From NCBI RefSeq assembly GCF_024397975.1, contig NZ_CP073745.1:1886501-1950500 (forward strand): DNA of 64,000 nt, in the 5' to 3' direction. The position numbers were made by a program, and so were the translations under genes. The notes under the pieces were generated by a model. That model did no database searches. It had not been told where the DNA came from and saw only the letters and a list, made by a program, of their open reading frames with translations. Source of the stretch: Bacterioplanoides sp. SCSIO 12839 (lineage in GTDB: Bacteria; Pseudomonadota; Gammaproteobacteria; Pseudomonadales; Oceanobacteraceae). This document shows positions 37,070-46,190 of this stretch, in pieces; the stretch's first letter is position 1, and each line of letters starts with the position of its first letter.

Positions 37070-37543
37070 ATGAAACGGGTGCTGTTTGTTTGTCTGGGGA
37101 ATATCTGCCGCTCACCAACCGCTCACGGTGTGTTTCAGAAAATGGTAGATGATGCTGGTCTGAGTGATCAGGTTGAGGTGGATTCTGCTGGCACTGCAGC
37201 CTGGCATATTGGTAAATCACCGGACTCCCGTTCTGCCAGCGCCGCCGCAAAACGTGGCTATGACCTGTCGCCACTGAGAGCGCGTCAGGCGGTGTCAGCC
37301 GACTTTGAGCAATTCAACTATGTGCTGGCGATGGATAAAGAAAACCTGACGAATTTGCAGGCCATTTGTCCGCCCGGCAGCCGCTCAGCACCTCAGCTGT
37401 TTCTGTATGACTTTGGCAAAGCCTTCCCTGAAATCGAAGTTCCGGATCCTTATTACGGTGGCGATGCCGGATTTGAACATGTGCTGGATTTGCTGGAAGA
37501 TGCCTGCAGCAATCTGTTAACCGATGTCCGCCAGCAACTCTGA
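37070..37543 (+). CDS. Low-molecular-weight protein-tyrosine phosphatase
   Basis: This 157-residue phosphatase carries the P-loop CLGNICRSP (nucleophile Cys8) and the general-acid segment VPDPYYGG near 124-131. It is close to the stand-alone LMW-PTP found before murB in Pseudomonas. The substrate is not predictable; such proteins may regulate polysaccharide export kinases, but none is encoded nearby. It is transcribed with its upstream Trm112-like neighbour. Confidence 0.94.
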   Translation: MKRVLFVCLGNICRSPTAHGVFQKMVDDAGLSDQVEVDSAGTAAWHIGKSPDSRSASAAAKRGYDLSPLRARQAVSADFEQFNYVLAMDKENLTNLQAICPPGSRSAPQLFLYDFGKAFPEIEVPDPYYGGDAGFEHVLDLLEDACSNLLTDVRQQL

Positions 37544-37557
37544 CCAGCAATTCTGAT

Positions 37558-38589
37558 ATGACACCTTCTTCCGGTTCCAGTCTTAACTATGAGTTCAATA
37601 AAGACCTCAAATCCTTTAATACTCTGGGTTTGCCGGGCTGCGCTCGGCAGTTTGCGAGTTTTAACTCGCTGTCTGAGTTGATTTCTCTGCTGCATGATGC
37701 TCGTCGTCAGCAGCTCAAAGTGAAAGTACTGGGTGGTGGTAGCAATGTATTGATGCCGCCAAGGGTCGAAGGGCTGGTGCTGCAATCCGGCATGGCAGGG
37801 GTAACGCTGCTGCGTCAGGATCAGGATTCAGTCTGGCTGAAAGTGGATGCCGGTAAAAACTGGCATGATTGGGTACTGGAAAGCCTGGAGTATGGCCATG
37901 GCATTGAGAACCTTGCGTTAATACCGGGCACGGTTGGTGCGTCCCCCATTCAGAATATCGGTGCTTATGGCGTTGAGGTGGCCGATGTGATCGACAGTGT
38001 TCAGGGCATTTGTCTCAGTAGCCTGCAGCTGGTGACGCTGTCTAACCATGATTGCCGCTTTGGTTATCGCGATTCTGTTTTTAAACGCGAGTTAAACGGC
38101 GATTTTATTGTCACGTCGGTGACGTTTCGTTTGCAAAAACGATTTCAGCCCAACGTCAGCTACGGGCCACTGGCCAGCTGGGCGGAACAGCTTCCTGGGT
38201 TCACTGCCCAGCAATTGATTCAGCAGGTGTGTGATATTCGTTCGTCAAAATTACCGGACCCAGACGAAATCGCCAATGCGGGTTCGTTTTTTAAGAACCC
38301 GGTGGTTAGTGCCGGACAGGCGGCTGAATTAAAGCAGCGTTTTGAGAGCGTGCCAGGCTATCCGCAGCAGGATGGTTCAATGAAACTGGCTGCCGGATGG
38401 CTGATTGAGCAAGCGGGCTGGAAGGGCAAAACATCAGGAAATATCACCATGCACGCACAACAGGCGCTGGTGTTGACCACCAATGGCCACGCTACGCTGG
38501 ATGATGTTGAAAGTGCCTATAAAGCAGTGCAGAAGGATGTTGCTGGAAAGTTTGGCGTAACACTGGAGCCTGAGCCTCAGTTATTTTGA
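37558..38589 (+). CDS. murB: UDP-N-acetylenolpyruvoylglucosamine reductase
   Basis: This 343-residue flavoenzyme completes UDP-N-acetylmuramic acid synthesis. The FAD-binding motif is VLGGGSNVLMP near 60-70, the IPGTVGASPIQNIGAYGVE segment near 122-140 is diagnostic, and the catalytic serine lies in NAGSFFKNP near 240. It is the type I (E. coli-like) form. It ends the envelope operon, with an intrinsic terminator overlapping its stop codon. Confidence 0.96.
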   Translation: MTPSSGSSLNYEFNKDLKSFNTLGLPGCARQFASFNSLSELISLLHDARRQQLKVKVLGGGSNVLMPPRVEGLVLQSGMAGVTLLRQDQDSVWLKVDAGKNWHDWVLESLEYGHGIENLALIPGTVGASPIQNIGAYGVEVADVIDSVQGICLSSLQLVTLSNHDCRFGYRDSVFKRELNGDFIVTSVTFRLQKRFQPNVSYGPLASWAEQLPGFTAQQLIQQVCDIRSSKLPDPDEIANAGSFFKNPVVSAGQAAELKQRFESVPGYPQQDGSMKLAAGWLIEQAGWKGKTSGNITMHAQQALVLTTNGHATLDDVESAYKAVQKDVAGKFGVTLEPEPQLF

Positions 38590-38598
38590 GGCTCTTTT
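38572..38598 (+). terminator. Intrinsic terminator overlapping the murB stop
   Basis: The 8-bp stem GAGCCTCA/TGAGGCTC (38572-38579, 38587-38594) with a 7-base loop is followed by TTTT. The stop codon TGA (38587-38589) lies in the second arm. Confidence 0.8.
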
Positions 38599-38612
38599 AC
38601 TGTATTCGTAGC

Positions 38613-39428
38613 TTACTTGGAAAATTCAGACCAAATAGGCGCATGATCCGACGGCTTCTCCATGCCGCGAATATCATAACTAACACCCGCTGCGGTGCAG
38701 CTCTCATATAATCCCGGCGTTGTCAGTATGTGGTCAATCCGCAGGCCACGCTTAGGTTCATCATTAAAACCTTTAGAGCGGTAGTCAAACCAGCTGAAGG
38801 TGTCAGCAGATGTTGGGTAGTGTTTGCGATAGGTGTCTTGTAGCCCCCAATCAAGCAGTGTCTGATACCATTCACGTTCTTCCGGCAGGAAACTGCATTT
38901 ACCGGTTTTTAACCAGCGCTTGCGGTTGGGTTCACCAATGCCAATATCTGTATCTTCCGGTGAAATATTGAGATCGCCCATCACCACCACATTGTCATCG
39001 GTGGTGAAATTTTCAGACAGGTAGCGCATCAAATCGGCATAAAATTTTTGCTTGGCTGGAAATTTGGTTTCGTGTTCACGGCTTTCACCCTGAGGGAAAT
39101 AACCGTTCAGCACGTCATACATTTTGCCATCTATCTCATAGCGCGCATGAATCAGACGCTTTTGCGCTTCCTCATCGTCCCAGGGCCAGCCTTTTTGCAC
39201 AAACACAGGGGCTGTTTTACTGACCAGCGCGACACCGTAATGACTTTTCTGGCCAAAATATTCCACGTGATAGCCAAGGCCTTCAACATCCGCCAACGGG
39301 AACTGTTCATCATGAACTTTGGTTTCCTGCAGCCCCATGACATCCGGGTCCAGTGTGTCGCGAATAGCCTCAAGCTGATGTTGGCGAGCACGAATGCCAT
39401 TGATGTTGAAACTGATGATTTTGGCCAT
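38613..39428 (-). CDS. xthA: Exodeoxyribonuclease III
   Basis: This 271-residue EEP-fold nuclease acts in base excision repair as AP endonuclease and 3'-5' exonuclease. Hallmarks are [10 protein letters not shown] near 6-15, [12 protein letters not shown] with the metal-binding Glu, [14 protein letters not shown] near 150, and SDHAPIW at the end with the catalytic Asp-His. It is convergent with murB and transcribed alone. Confidence 0.95.
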   Translation of the reverse strand: MAKIISFNINGIRARQHQLEAIRDTLDPDVMGLQETKVHDEQFPLADVEGLGYHVEYFGQKSHYGVALVSKTAPVFVQKGWPWDDEEAQKRLIHARYEIDGKMYDVLNGYFPQGESREHETKFPAKQKFYADLMRYLSENFTTDDNVVVMGDLNISPEDTDIGIGEPNRKRWLKTGKCSFLPEEREWYQTLLDWGLQDTYRKHYPTSADTFSWFDYRSKGFNDEPKRGLRIDHILTTPGLYESCTAAGVSYDIRGMEKPSDHAPIWSEFSK

Positions 39429-39567
39429 AAAAATTCCTGATGTCTGATTTAAGTGATGCCGATAAAGCAGGGCAAATGATACCGACTGTTCCTGCGCCTG
39501 GAAAGTTGCGGTCAGTGTCAGCTTAGGCTTTAGTTAACAGGACAAAATGAACACGGATGGCTAATTC

Positions 39568-40791
39568 ATGATCTTATGTATTCGATCTCTGTTGTGGCTG
39601 TTAGCAATGCAGTTACCCTTGTTGTCTCTGTCGCTTCATGCTGCACCGTATGAGCGGTTGCGCATTTATCTGGATGCCGATCAAACCGGAGCGGCTGCTT
39701 CTGGACGCTCAATTATGCAGGGAATCTCACTGGCGCTGAGTCGCCAGGACAATCAAATTCAGGGGGTGCCGGTAGAGATCATTATTAAAGATCACCGGGG
39801 AAACTCCCGTCGTAGTCTGGCGCATTTAAAAACCTTTCTGAAAGATGAGCAGGGGCTTGCCGTCGTATCTGGCTTGCATTCACCACCGTTATTAGCGCAC
39901 AAGGATTTTATTAACAACAGCGGCATTCTGATGCTCACTCCATGGGCAGCTGCGGGACCAATCACCCGTCGCGGTACGAATGGTCTTGACGATGAGCGCT
40001 GGATTTTCAGGCTCTCGATTGATGATACAAAAGCTGGCCAAACCATCACTCATCATGCATTGAATGAAGGTTTCAAATCTCCGTTTTTATTACTTGAAGA
40101 TACTGGTTGGGGGCGCTCTAACAATAAAACCATGATGCTGACACTGAAAGAACATGGCCTTCAACCCGCTGGCTTGCACTGGTTTCACTGGGGGCTCAGT
40201 GAAGATTCAGCCAGAATAATTTTACGCGATATTAATCGTAGCGGCGCCGATGTGATTTTTATGGTAGCCAACGCGCAGGAAGGTAAGGCTATTTCCAGGG
40301 CTTTATTGTCATTGCCTGAGTCGCAACGTTTGCCTGTCAGAAGCCACTGGGGAATCACCGGCGGGAATTTTGCCGAAGATATCGGGAAGGATGGGTTGTC
40401 GCGGTTGGATCTTAAGTTTATACAAACCCGGTTCTCGTTTGCCGGACAGTTAACCCCGTATGCAAAAGACGTTTTTTCGGCGGCTAAAGCGCATTTTGAA
40501 GAGATAGAAAGCCCTGAGGATATCAAAGCGCCAACCGGGTTTATTCATGGCTATGATCTGATGACCTTGTTTTTGAATGCAGCAAACCAGATTACCTTTA
40601 GCGGTGATATTGATCAGGATCGGCTGGCTTTGCGTGATGCCATGTATCAATTAAAAACGTCTCAGCCGGGTTTGGTGAAAGACTACCAACAGCCGTTTTC
40701 GAAAGTTGGTATTGATGGCCATGAAGCACTGAATCAAAACGATTACGTTATGGGCTATTTTACTCCTGACGGTAATATCCGGTTGGAGTAA
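39568..40791 (+). CDS. Periplasmic binding protein, branched-chain amino acid type
   Basis: This 407-residue protein has a signal peptide (cleavage near residue 25, LSLHAAPYERL) and a type I periplasmic binding fold of the Peripla_BP_6 (LivJ/K) family. Typical features are an early SGRSIMQGISLALS helix, LAVVSGLHSPPLLAH, a YDLMTLFLNAANQ segment near 330 and a DYVMGYF end. No ABC permease or ATPase gene is nearby; instead the gene is 4 bases from a sensor histidine kinase, so it most likely presents a ligand to that kinase. The ligand is unknown; an amino acid or small amide is plausible from the family. Confidence 0.85.
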   Translation: MILCIRSLLWLLAMQLPLLSLSLHAAPYERLRIYLDADQTGAAASGRSIMQGISLALSRQDNQIQGVPVEIIIKDHRGNSRRSLAHLKTFLKDEQGLAVVSGLHSPPLLAHKDFINNSGILMLTPWAAAGPITRRGTNGLDDERWIFRLSIDDTKAGQTITHHALNEGFKSPFLLLEDTGWGRSNNKTMMLTLKEHGLQPAGLHWFHWGLSEDSARIILRDINRSGADVIFMVANAQEGKAISRALLSLPESQRLPVRSHWGITGGNFAEDIGKDGLSRLDLKFIQTRFSFAGQLTPYAKDVFSAAKAHFEEIESPEDIKAPTGFIHGYDLMTLFLNAANQITFSGDIDQDRLALRDAMYQLKTSQPGLVKDYQQPFSKVGIDGHEALNQNDYVMGYFTPDGNIRLE

Positions 40792-40795
40792 TAAC

Positions 40796-42589
40796 ATGGA
40801 TAAACAATATCCCGAAATTAATAAAACCTTCAGTCGTTTTATTGTCAGTAGCATGGTGATTCTTACGGTGCTGGTTTTGACGGTAGCCGGTACTAGTGTC
40901 CAGCGATTATTAATTGAAAATCTTAAAGGTGAGCAGAATGTGCGGGTTCAGGAAGCGGTTCTGTCATTACGCCAATATGTACAGGTGCGTAGTAATCAGC
41001 TATTAGATCAACGCTCAATTCCGCTGCTCACCCAGACTGTTATTCAGCCCGAGAGCCTTCTGCCCAGCGCTGACGACTTGCTTAGTGAGTTGTATCTGCA
41101 GCAGCAGTTGTACCAACAAAAGCTCCTGGATTTTTCGGGTGGCGTACTTTATCAGCGTTACTCAGGAGGGTTGGCTGATTATTCATCTCGCTCATGGTTC
41201 ACCTTGTTGAGTGATAACCCTGATCAAACTGCGTCAGTCATTATTAAAGAAGCGAAGGGCACTCATCTCGAGTTGGTTGTGCCACTGGTATACAACGGTT
41301 TAACAGAAGGTTTTTTATTGACCCACATACCCTGGGATAGAGTTATTTCTGAAAGTAATTTATTGGATTCGTTGCAAGAAATTCCGTTGCTGCTGGGTGA
41401 GCCTGAAAATGACGGCTTTGTTGTTAATCCAGATAATATTTCGTCGGCCAGCTGGCTACCATTGGAGCAATCGTTACTGAACTATCCCGTGTATTTTCAA
41501 ATCGACGAATCAAAAGTCAATGCGCTGATATCCCGTCATCTGGTTGTTCTGCTGGTTGTGATGCTGATCGTTGCTGGCGTCATGACTATGTTTGCCCTTC
41601 ATTGGGGGCAGCGGCTTTTTGTTTTGCCCATTGAAAGTTTGCGCCAGCATATTAAATTGCTTGAAGATGGTACGCTGAAAAAGCTTAAAACACCCCGGAA
41701 TTCTTCCTCTGAAATGGCCGGCTTAATCCGGCAGTTTAATCGAATGGCTGCTCGTGTTCTGGATCGTGAAGAGCAGCTTAAACTTAAAAACCATCAATTA
41801 ATTGAAAATCAGCAGCAATTATTACAGTCAGAAAAAATGGCCAGTGTTGGCACAATGGCTGCTGGCGTTGCCCATGAGATTAATAATCCAGTGGCGTTTG
41901 TCTTAAGCAATACCCATACACTAAAGGAATATATTGAAGAGTTGTCTGAGTTGATCACTGCTATTGATCAGCAAAACTGGCAGCAGGTTGTGGAGCTTGA
42001 TCAGAAATATAATGCACCAGAGTTGATTCAGGATAGCCAGGACATTCTGTCTGAGTCCGAAGAGGGGCTGGTGCGGGTGAAGGATATAGTTTCTGGCCTG
42101 AAACGTTTTGCTCACGCGGATAGCGATACCAAAGAACCGGTGAATGTGAAGGACTGTATTGGCTTTACTATTAAGCTGATATGGAATGAGATTAAATATG
42201 TTGCCGAACTGAAACAGGATTTGATTGATGACGTTTATGTTGAGGCCAATGATGGTCAGCTATCTCAGGTATTCGCTAACTTATTGATTAATGCCAGCCA
42301 TGCGATTGAACAACAAGGTGTAATTGAGATTGTGATGACTAAAGTTGATGGTTTTGTGCAGATTCTTATTTCAGATACCGGCAAAGGTATGTCAGCTGAA
42401 AAAATCCAGCGCATTTTTGAACCGTTTTATACCGATAAAGAAGTGGGGGTAGGTACTGGCTTAGGTCTGAGTATTTCACTGGGAATTGTGCAAGGTTTGG
42501 CGGGTGACATTCAGGTTGATAGTGAACCTGGGGTTGGCACTCGTTTTGTTGTCAGGTTACCCATGATCAAGGTAGCTCAGCCTCATTAA
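40796..42589 (+). CDS. Membrane sensor histidine kinase
   Basis: This 597-residue kinase has membrane helices at about 14-34 and 248-270 framing a 210-residue periplasmic sensing region, then a HAMP-like linker. The dimerisation/phospho-acceptor box is GVAHEINNP with His360, followed by a HATPase domain (N box LLINASHAIEQQG, G boxes DTGKGMS and GTGLGLSIS). It has the HisKA form common in kinases with long insertions between H and N boxes. No response regulator adjoins. It is co-transcribed with the upstream binding protein, and its last 23 bases overlap a second, convergent binding-protein gene. Confidence 0.92.
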   Translation: MDKQYPEINKTFSRFIVSSMVILTVLVLTVAGTSVQRLLIENLKGEQNVRVQEAVLSLRQYVQVRSNQLLDQRSIPLLTQTVIQPESLLPSADDLLSELYLQQQLYQQKLLDFSGGVLYQRYSGGLADYSSRSWFTLLSDNPDQTASVIIKEAKGTHLELVVPLVYNGLTEGFLLTHIPWDRVISESNLLDSLQEIPLLLGEPENDGFVVNPDNISSASWLPLEQSLLNYPVYFQIDESKVNALISRHLVVLLVVMLIVAGVMTMFALHWGQRLFVLPIESLRQHIKLLEDGTLKKLKTPRNSSSEMAGLIRQFNRMAARVLDREEQLKLKNHQLIENQQQLLQSEKMASVGTMAAGVAHEINNPVAFVLSNTHTLKEYIEELSELITAIDQQNWQQVVELDQKYNAPELIQDSQDILSESEEGLVRVKDIVSGLKRFAHADSDTKEPVNVKDCIGFTIKLIWNEIKYVAELKQDLIDDVYVEANDGQLSQVFANLLINASHAIEQQGVIEIVMTKVDGFVQILISDTGKGMSAEKIQRIFEPFYTDKEVGVGTGLGLSISLGIVQGLAGDIQVDSEPGVGTRFVVRLPMIKVAQPH

Positions 42590-43709
42590 TATTGGTGATG
42601 AGTGCGGCCTTGTTATCGCTGCTTTGTGGTCTTGCGAGAATATCAATGCGCTTTTGCTGATCAATCCAGAAGGCGCCGCCATACGTGGGTTCGTAAGGGT
42701 TTAATACATCCTCAGTGGATGTCGTGCCCAGTTCATCCGGTAATTTCAGCCACTGCCAGATGGCATATCTGGATGTTGTCTTGTCAGATTGAAATTCCAG
42801 TCGGGCGATTTGATAGTGATTGGCGAGGTTGCTGATCGCTGGACTGTTCCAGTTGTTTGTTTTTTGCAGGGGTATGCTGTCGTATTCACCCGCCTGAAAG
42901 CGCTTCAGTAATATATCTGCCGATTTTAATTTCTGATAAATAATGCGATCAACATTAAAACGATTTGCGAAAAAAGCCCGCTCATTTGCCCACCAGTTTT
43001 CTGTTTTTCTGAGATTAATCTGATTTCGTGTGATCAGAGTTTCAATATGATACGCCGAGGTTGTTGGTTCTGGTGTCAGGTCAAACGCTTCTGGCCAACC
43101 TGCTTTCGATGAATAAAAATGTGACGCTGCAGGTCGGAATTCGAATGCCTGTTCGAGCTTTTCTGCTGAAAATGGCGGCGTAAACTGAAATGAAAATGCT
43201 TTTTCAGAAAAAATAACCAGCTGATTTAAACCGGCATGCAACGCGTTTTTTTGTGTCTCTGCCTGCGTTGTAGGGTTGGTTAAAAACTCAATACTAAAAG
43301 CGATGTCTTTAGTAGTGACGCTGACACCATCAGACCATTCTGCTTCTGCATCAATTTGGCAATAAAAATCATTATTCGGCTTATCGATAAACCAGAACCG
43401 GCAAAGCATGGGTAATAATTGTTGGTTATTTGGGTGCCGTGCCAGGAGAGGCATTTGTAACCGGTTAATCAGATACGCTACATAGGTATCCGTTCCTGGA
43501 CCGAAGCGCCTCATGGTGTCCGGTGTCGTTGCAACCGCCTGACGGTATACACCACCAGGCAAAGACGGCTCGGTAAACAGTGGGTCAGCCTCATAAGTCT
43601 GCCAGTGGATATCAGGCAGGCCACCATAATCGTAGGTTACTGTAACGTCCGCTGCTACCTGCCGACAGAGCATTAAAAGCAATAGGATAGAGAACCGAAT
43701 GCCCATCAT
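42567..43709 (-). CDS. Oligopeptide-binding-protein-like (SBP_bac_5) periplasmic protein, short form
   Basis: This 380-residue protein has a signal peptide (LLLLMLCRQVAADVT, cleavage near 20). It matches the N-terminal two thirds of SBP_bac_5 proteins: LARHPNNQQLLPML, then EWSDGVSVTTKDIAFSIEFL near 140-160, then an NRFNVDRIIYQKLKSAD segment near 250. Ordinary members are 500-600 residues, so the C-terminal part is missing or much reduced. There is no transporter operon. It lies 8 bases from mltD on the same strand and overlaps the kinase gene tail to tail. A sensing or scavenging role beside the kinase is an inference. Confidence 0.78.
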   Translation of the reverse strand: MMGIRFSILLLLMLCRQVAADVTVTYDYGGLPDIHWQTYEADPLFTEPSLPGGVYRQAVATTPDTMRRFGPGTDTYVAYLINRLQMPLLARHPNNQQLLPMLCRFWFIDKPNNDFYCQIDAEAEWSDGVSVTTKDIAFSIEFLTNPTTQAETQKNALHAGLNQLVIFSEKAFSFQFTPPFSAEKLEQAFEFRPAASHFYSSKAGWPEAFDLTPEPTTSAYHIETLITRNQINLRKTENWWANERAFFANRFNVDRIIYQKLKSADILLKRFQAGEYDSIPLQKTNNWNSPAISNLANHYQIARLEFQSDKTTSRYAIWQWLKLPDELGTTSTEDVLNPYEPTYGGAFWIDQQKRIDILARPQSSDNKAALITNINEAELP

Positions 43710-43716
43710 TGTCCGT

Positions 43717-45297
43717 TTAACGCGTTACATCGATATACAGAGTTAAACGTTGCCCTGGCTGTAAATATTTATTATTGGTTTTTGTACTGTTCCAGCGACG
43801 AATATCAGAAACCCTGACGCCAAATTTCTGGGCAATGCGAGCGAGTGAATCGCCGTTGCGAACTTTGTAATTCACCTTGCGGATAATTTCACGCTGGGAA
43901 GGTTTGGCTTTTTTACTCCAGATCACCAGTTTTTGTCCGGCTTTGAGTGGGTCACCAGGTGCCATGCCATTCCAACGTGCTAGCTCAGACACTTTGACAT
44001 CATGATTGCGAGCAATTTGCCAGAAGCTGTCACCACTGCGGACACTGTATTCAGACTTTTGGGTGTTGCTGGGCTGACGTGCGTTTTTTAATCGTGCCAG
44101 CCGTTGTGGTGCACTATGAGAGTAAGCTTGTTGTCCTTTGAATGCACTGGGAATCAGCAGCTGGTCACCAGCACGGATGACACTGCCACGCAGGTTGTTT
44201 GATTGTTTTAATGCGCTCGGAGTGGTGTGAAAACGACGGGCAATGGTCAGCAGGTTATCACCGGGTCTGACTTTGTAGCGTTGCCATTTTACACGGGAGT
44301 TCGCAGGCAGAGCCGCCAGTTGTTGTTCAAAAACAGCCTTTTTATCAACCGGAATTAACAGTTCGTGCGGACCTTGCGGATGTGTTGCCCAGCGGTTGTA
44401 TTCCGGGTTGAGCTTGTAAATCTCTTCCAGGTCGGTATCTGCAAGTTCAGCCGCCTGAGATAAATCGATCTGACCGCCGGTGTCGACCACAGCGAAATAA
44501 GGCTCGTTAGCAACGGGTTTAACACTAATGCCATATTGCTCGGCATCGCGAACTAGTTTTGCCAGTGCGATTAATTTCGGAACATAGGCGCGGGTCTCAC
44601 GCGGCAAGCTCAAAGACCAGAAGTCAGTCGGTTTACCTTGCTTTCGGTTTTTACGGATCGCCTTGCGAACGGTGCCCGCGCCGGAGTTGTAAGCCGCCAG
44701 CGCCAATAGCCAGTCGCCCTTAAATTCCCGCTGCAGTGCGTGCAGATAGCGCAGGGCGGCTTCGGTTGAGGCACGAATATCCCGGCGACCATCGTGCCAC
44801 CAATCTTGTTGTAGCCCAAAGTCTCTCCCGGTTGCTGGGATAAACTGCCATACACCGGAAGCCCGGCCATGAGAGTACGCAAACGGGTCGAAGGCGCTTT
44901 CAACAATGGGCAGCAGGGCAATCTCACCAGGAATTTCACGAACTTCGATTTGTTCCGCGATAAAATGCAGGTAGCGAACGCCACGATCAGCCATCCGGTT
45001 CATATAAGATTGGTGGGATTTGTACCAATTCAATTGTGAGGTGATTCTGGGGTTTTCGATATCGATATTGAGGCGGTAAGCATCAACAATCCGATCCCAG
45101 ACATTATCATGTGTGGCAATCGCTGAGAGCTGTTGTGGTGCCTGTTGCTCGGGATGCTCTAGTGAGAGTTGTTTGTCAGACTTCTTGACGGGTGTGGCTT
45201 GTGGTTGTGAGGTTTGTGTTGCTGCGCAGCCACTTAAGCCTGCCAGGCCCGAACCTGCCAACCCCAATATAATTAAAAGGTGTGTAAAACGATGCAT
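43717..45297 (-). CDS. mltD: Membrane-bound lytic murein transglycosylase D
   Basis: This 526-residue lipoprotein (lipobox LSGC, Cys24) has an SLT domain with catalytic Glu133 in PIVESAFDP and the family phrases ASGVWQFIPATGRDFGL and ALAAYNSGAGTVRKA. Three LysM repeats follow near 340, 415 and 475 (PGDNLLTIA, SGDSFWQIA, NGDSLARIA). It cleaves peptidoglycan glycan strands in the periplasm, held by LysM binding. It is divergent from the methyltransferase-dnaQ pair, the usual MltD neighbourhood. Confidence 0.95.
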   Translation of the reverse strand: MHRFTHLLIILGLAGSGLAGLSGCAATQTSQPQATPVKKSDKQLSLEHPEQQAPQQLSAIATHDNVWDRIVDAYRLNIDIENPRITSQLNWYKSHQSYMNRMADRGVRYLHFIAEQIEVREIPGEIALLPIVESAFDPFAYSHGRASGVWQFIPATGRDFGLQQDWWHDGRRDIRASTEAALRYLHALQREFKGDWLLALAAYNSGAGTVRKAIRKNRKQGKPTDFWSLSLPRETRAYVPKLIALAKLVRDAEQYGISVKPVANEPYFAVVDTGGQIDLSQAAELADTDLEEIYKLNPEYNRWATHPQGPHELLIPVDKKAVFEQQLAALPANSRVKWQRYKVRPGDNLLTIARRFHTTPSALKQSNNLRGSVIRAGDQLLIPSAFKGQQAYSHSAPQRLARLKNARQPSNTQKSEYSVRSGDSFWQIARNHDVKVSELARWNGMAPGDPLKAGQKLVIWSKKAKPSQREIIRKVNYKVRNGDSLARIAQKFGVRVSDIRRWNSTKTNNKYLQPGQRLTLYIDVTR

Positions 45298-45384
45298 CTG
45301 ATTACTATTATAAAATTCAATGAATAAAACGGCTCAAGTCTAAAGACAGCCCAGTAGGCTAGCAAGGGAATATGGTCACAAACC

Positions 45385-46152
45385 ATGAATCGTACCGGTA
45401 ATAAAATTAAGTCTGAGCATTACCGCCGCTGGGTGAAAGATCCGGCTATGCAACGTTTGTTATCACTGGAAGCTGGCTGGCTTGCGGATGCGATCTCGGG
45501 CTTCCGAGGTTTACATCTGGCTTATGCGGGTATTGACCCGACACCGAAATTTCTTGAGACCAGTCGCTGTCATCATGTATTTCGCATGGCTTTCCCCTGG
45601 CAAAAAGGCAATGTCACTCGTGATGTCGATTGCAAAGATTCCCACTGGCCACTGGCGGACGAGAGTGTTGATGTGGTTGTGCTGCAGCATTGCTTAGATA
45701 TGACCCGCAGGCCTCATCAATTGATCCGAGAGGCGTGTCGTTGCCTGGTTCCTAACGGTTATCTGGTGGTGGTTGGTTTCAATCCATACAGTGCCTGGGG
45801 CGTCGGGCGTTTCCTTCATGCGTTTTCATCTGAGTTGCCTTGGATTGCAAATCCGGTAGCGTACAACCGCCTCAAAGATTGGCTTGTATTATTAGATAGC
45901 CAGGTGGATCAGACTCAGCATATTGCACACTTGTGGCCTGTGAAGCTGGTTTCTGAACAGTTGTCGCGACGCATTGACCGGCTGGCGGCGAATAAAAACT
46001 GGCTACCCGGTAACGGCTACTTATTAATCTCCCGCAAAACCATTGCCGGAATGACACCCATCCGAGAAAAACGCTGGCGCCACAGTCATCACGGCTTTAC
46101 CATGCCCGCCCCGGCGGTTCGCCAGGCAAAATTGAGTGACAAGGCCCGGTAG
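45385..46152 (+). CDS. SAM-dependent methyltransferase of the dnaQ/gloB region
   Basis: This 255-residue protein has a class I methyltransferase fold of the Methyltransf_11 type: the acidic WPLADESVDVVVLQHCLDM segment near 91-110 and the LIREACRCLVPNGYLVVVGFNPYSAWG stretch near 120-145. Motif I is weak (HLAYAGIDPTPK). Relatives lie between mltD or gloB and rnhA-dnaQ in many gammaproteobacteria; the substrate is unknown. Here it is directly upstream of dnaQ with a 38-base gap, and rnhA and gloB are absent from the usual places. Confidence 0.82.
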   Translation: MNRTGNKIKSEHYRRWVKDPAMQRLLSLEAGWLADAISGFRGLHLAYAGIDPTPKFLETSRCHHVFRMAFPWQKGNVTRDVDCKDSHWPLADESVDVVVLQHCLDMTRRPHQLIREACRCLVPNGYLVVVGFNPYSAWGVGRFLHAFSSELPWIANPVAYNRLKDWLVLLDSQVDQTQHIAHLWPVKLVSEQLSRRIDRLAANKNWLPGNGYLLISRKTIAGMTPIREKRWRHSHHGFTMPAPAVRQAKLSDKAR

Positions 46153-46190
46153 ATAAGGCCCAGTAGTTTTCAAAAACATGAGGAATATCG

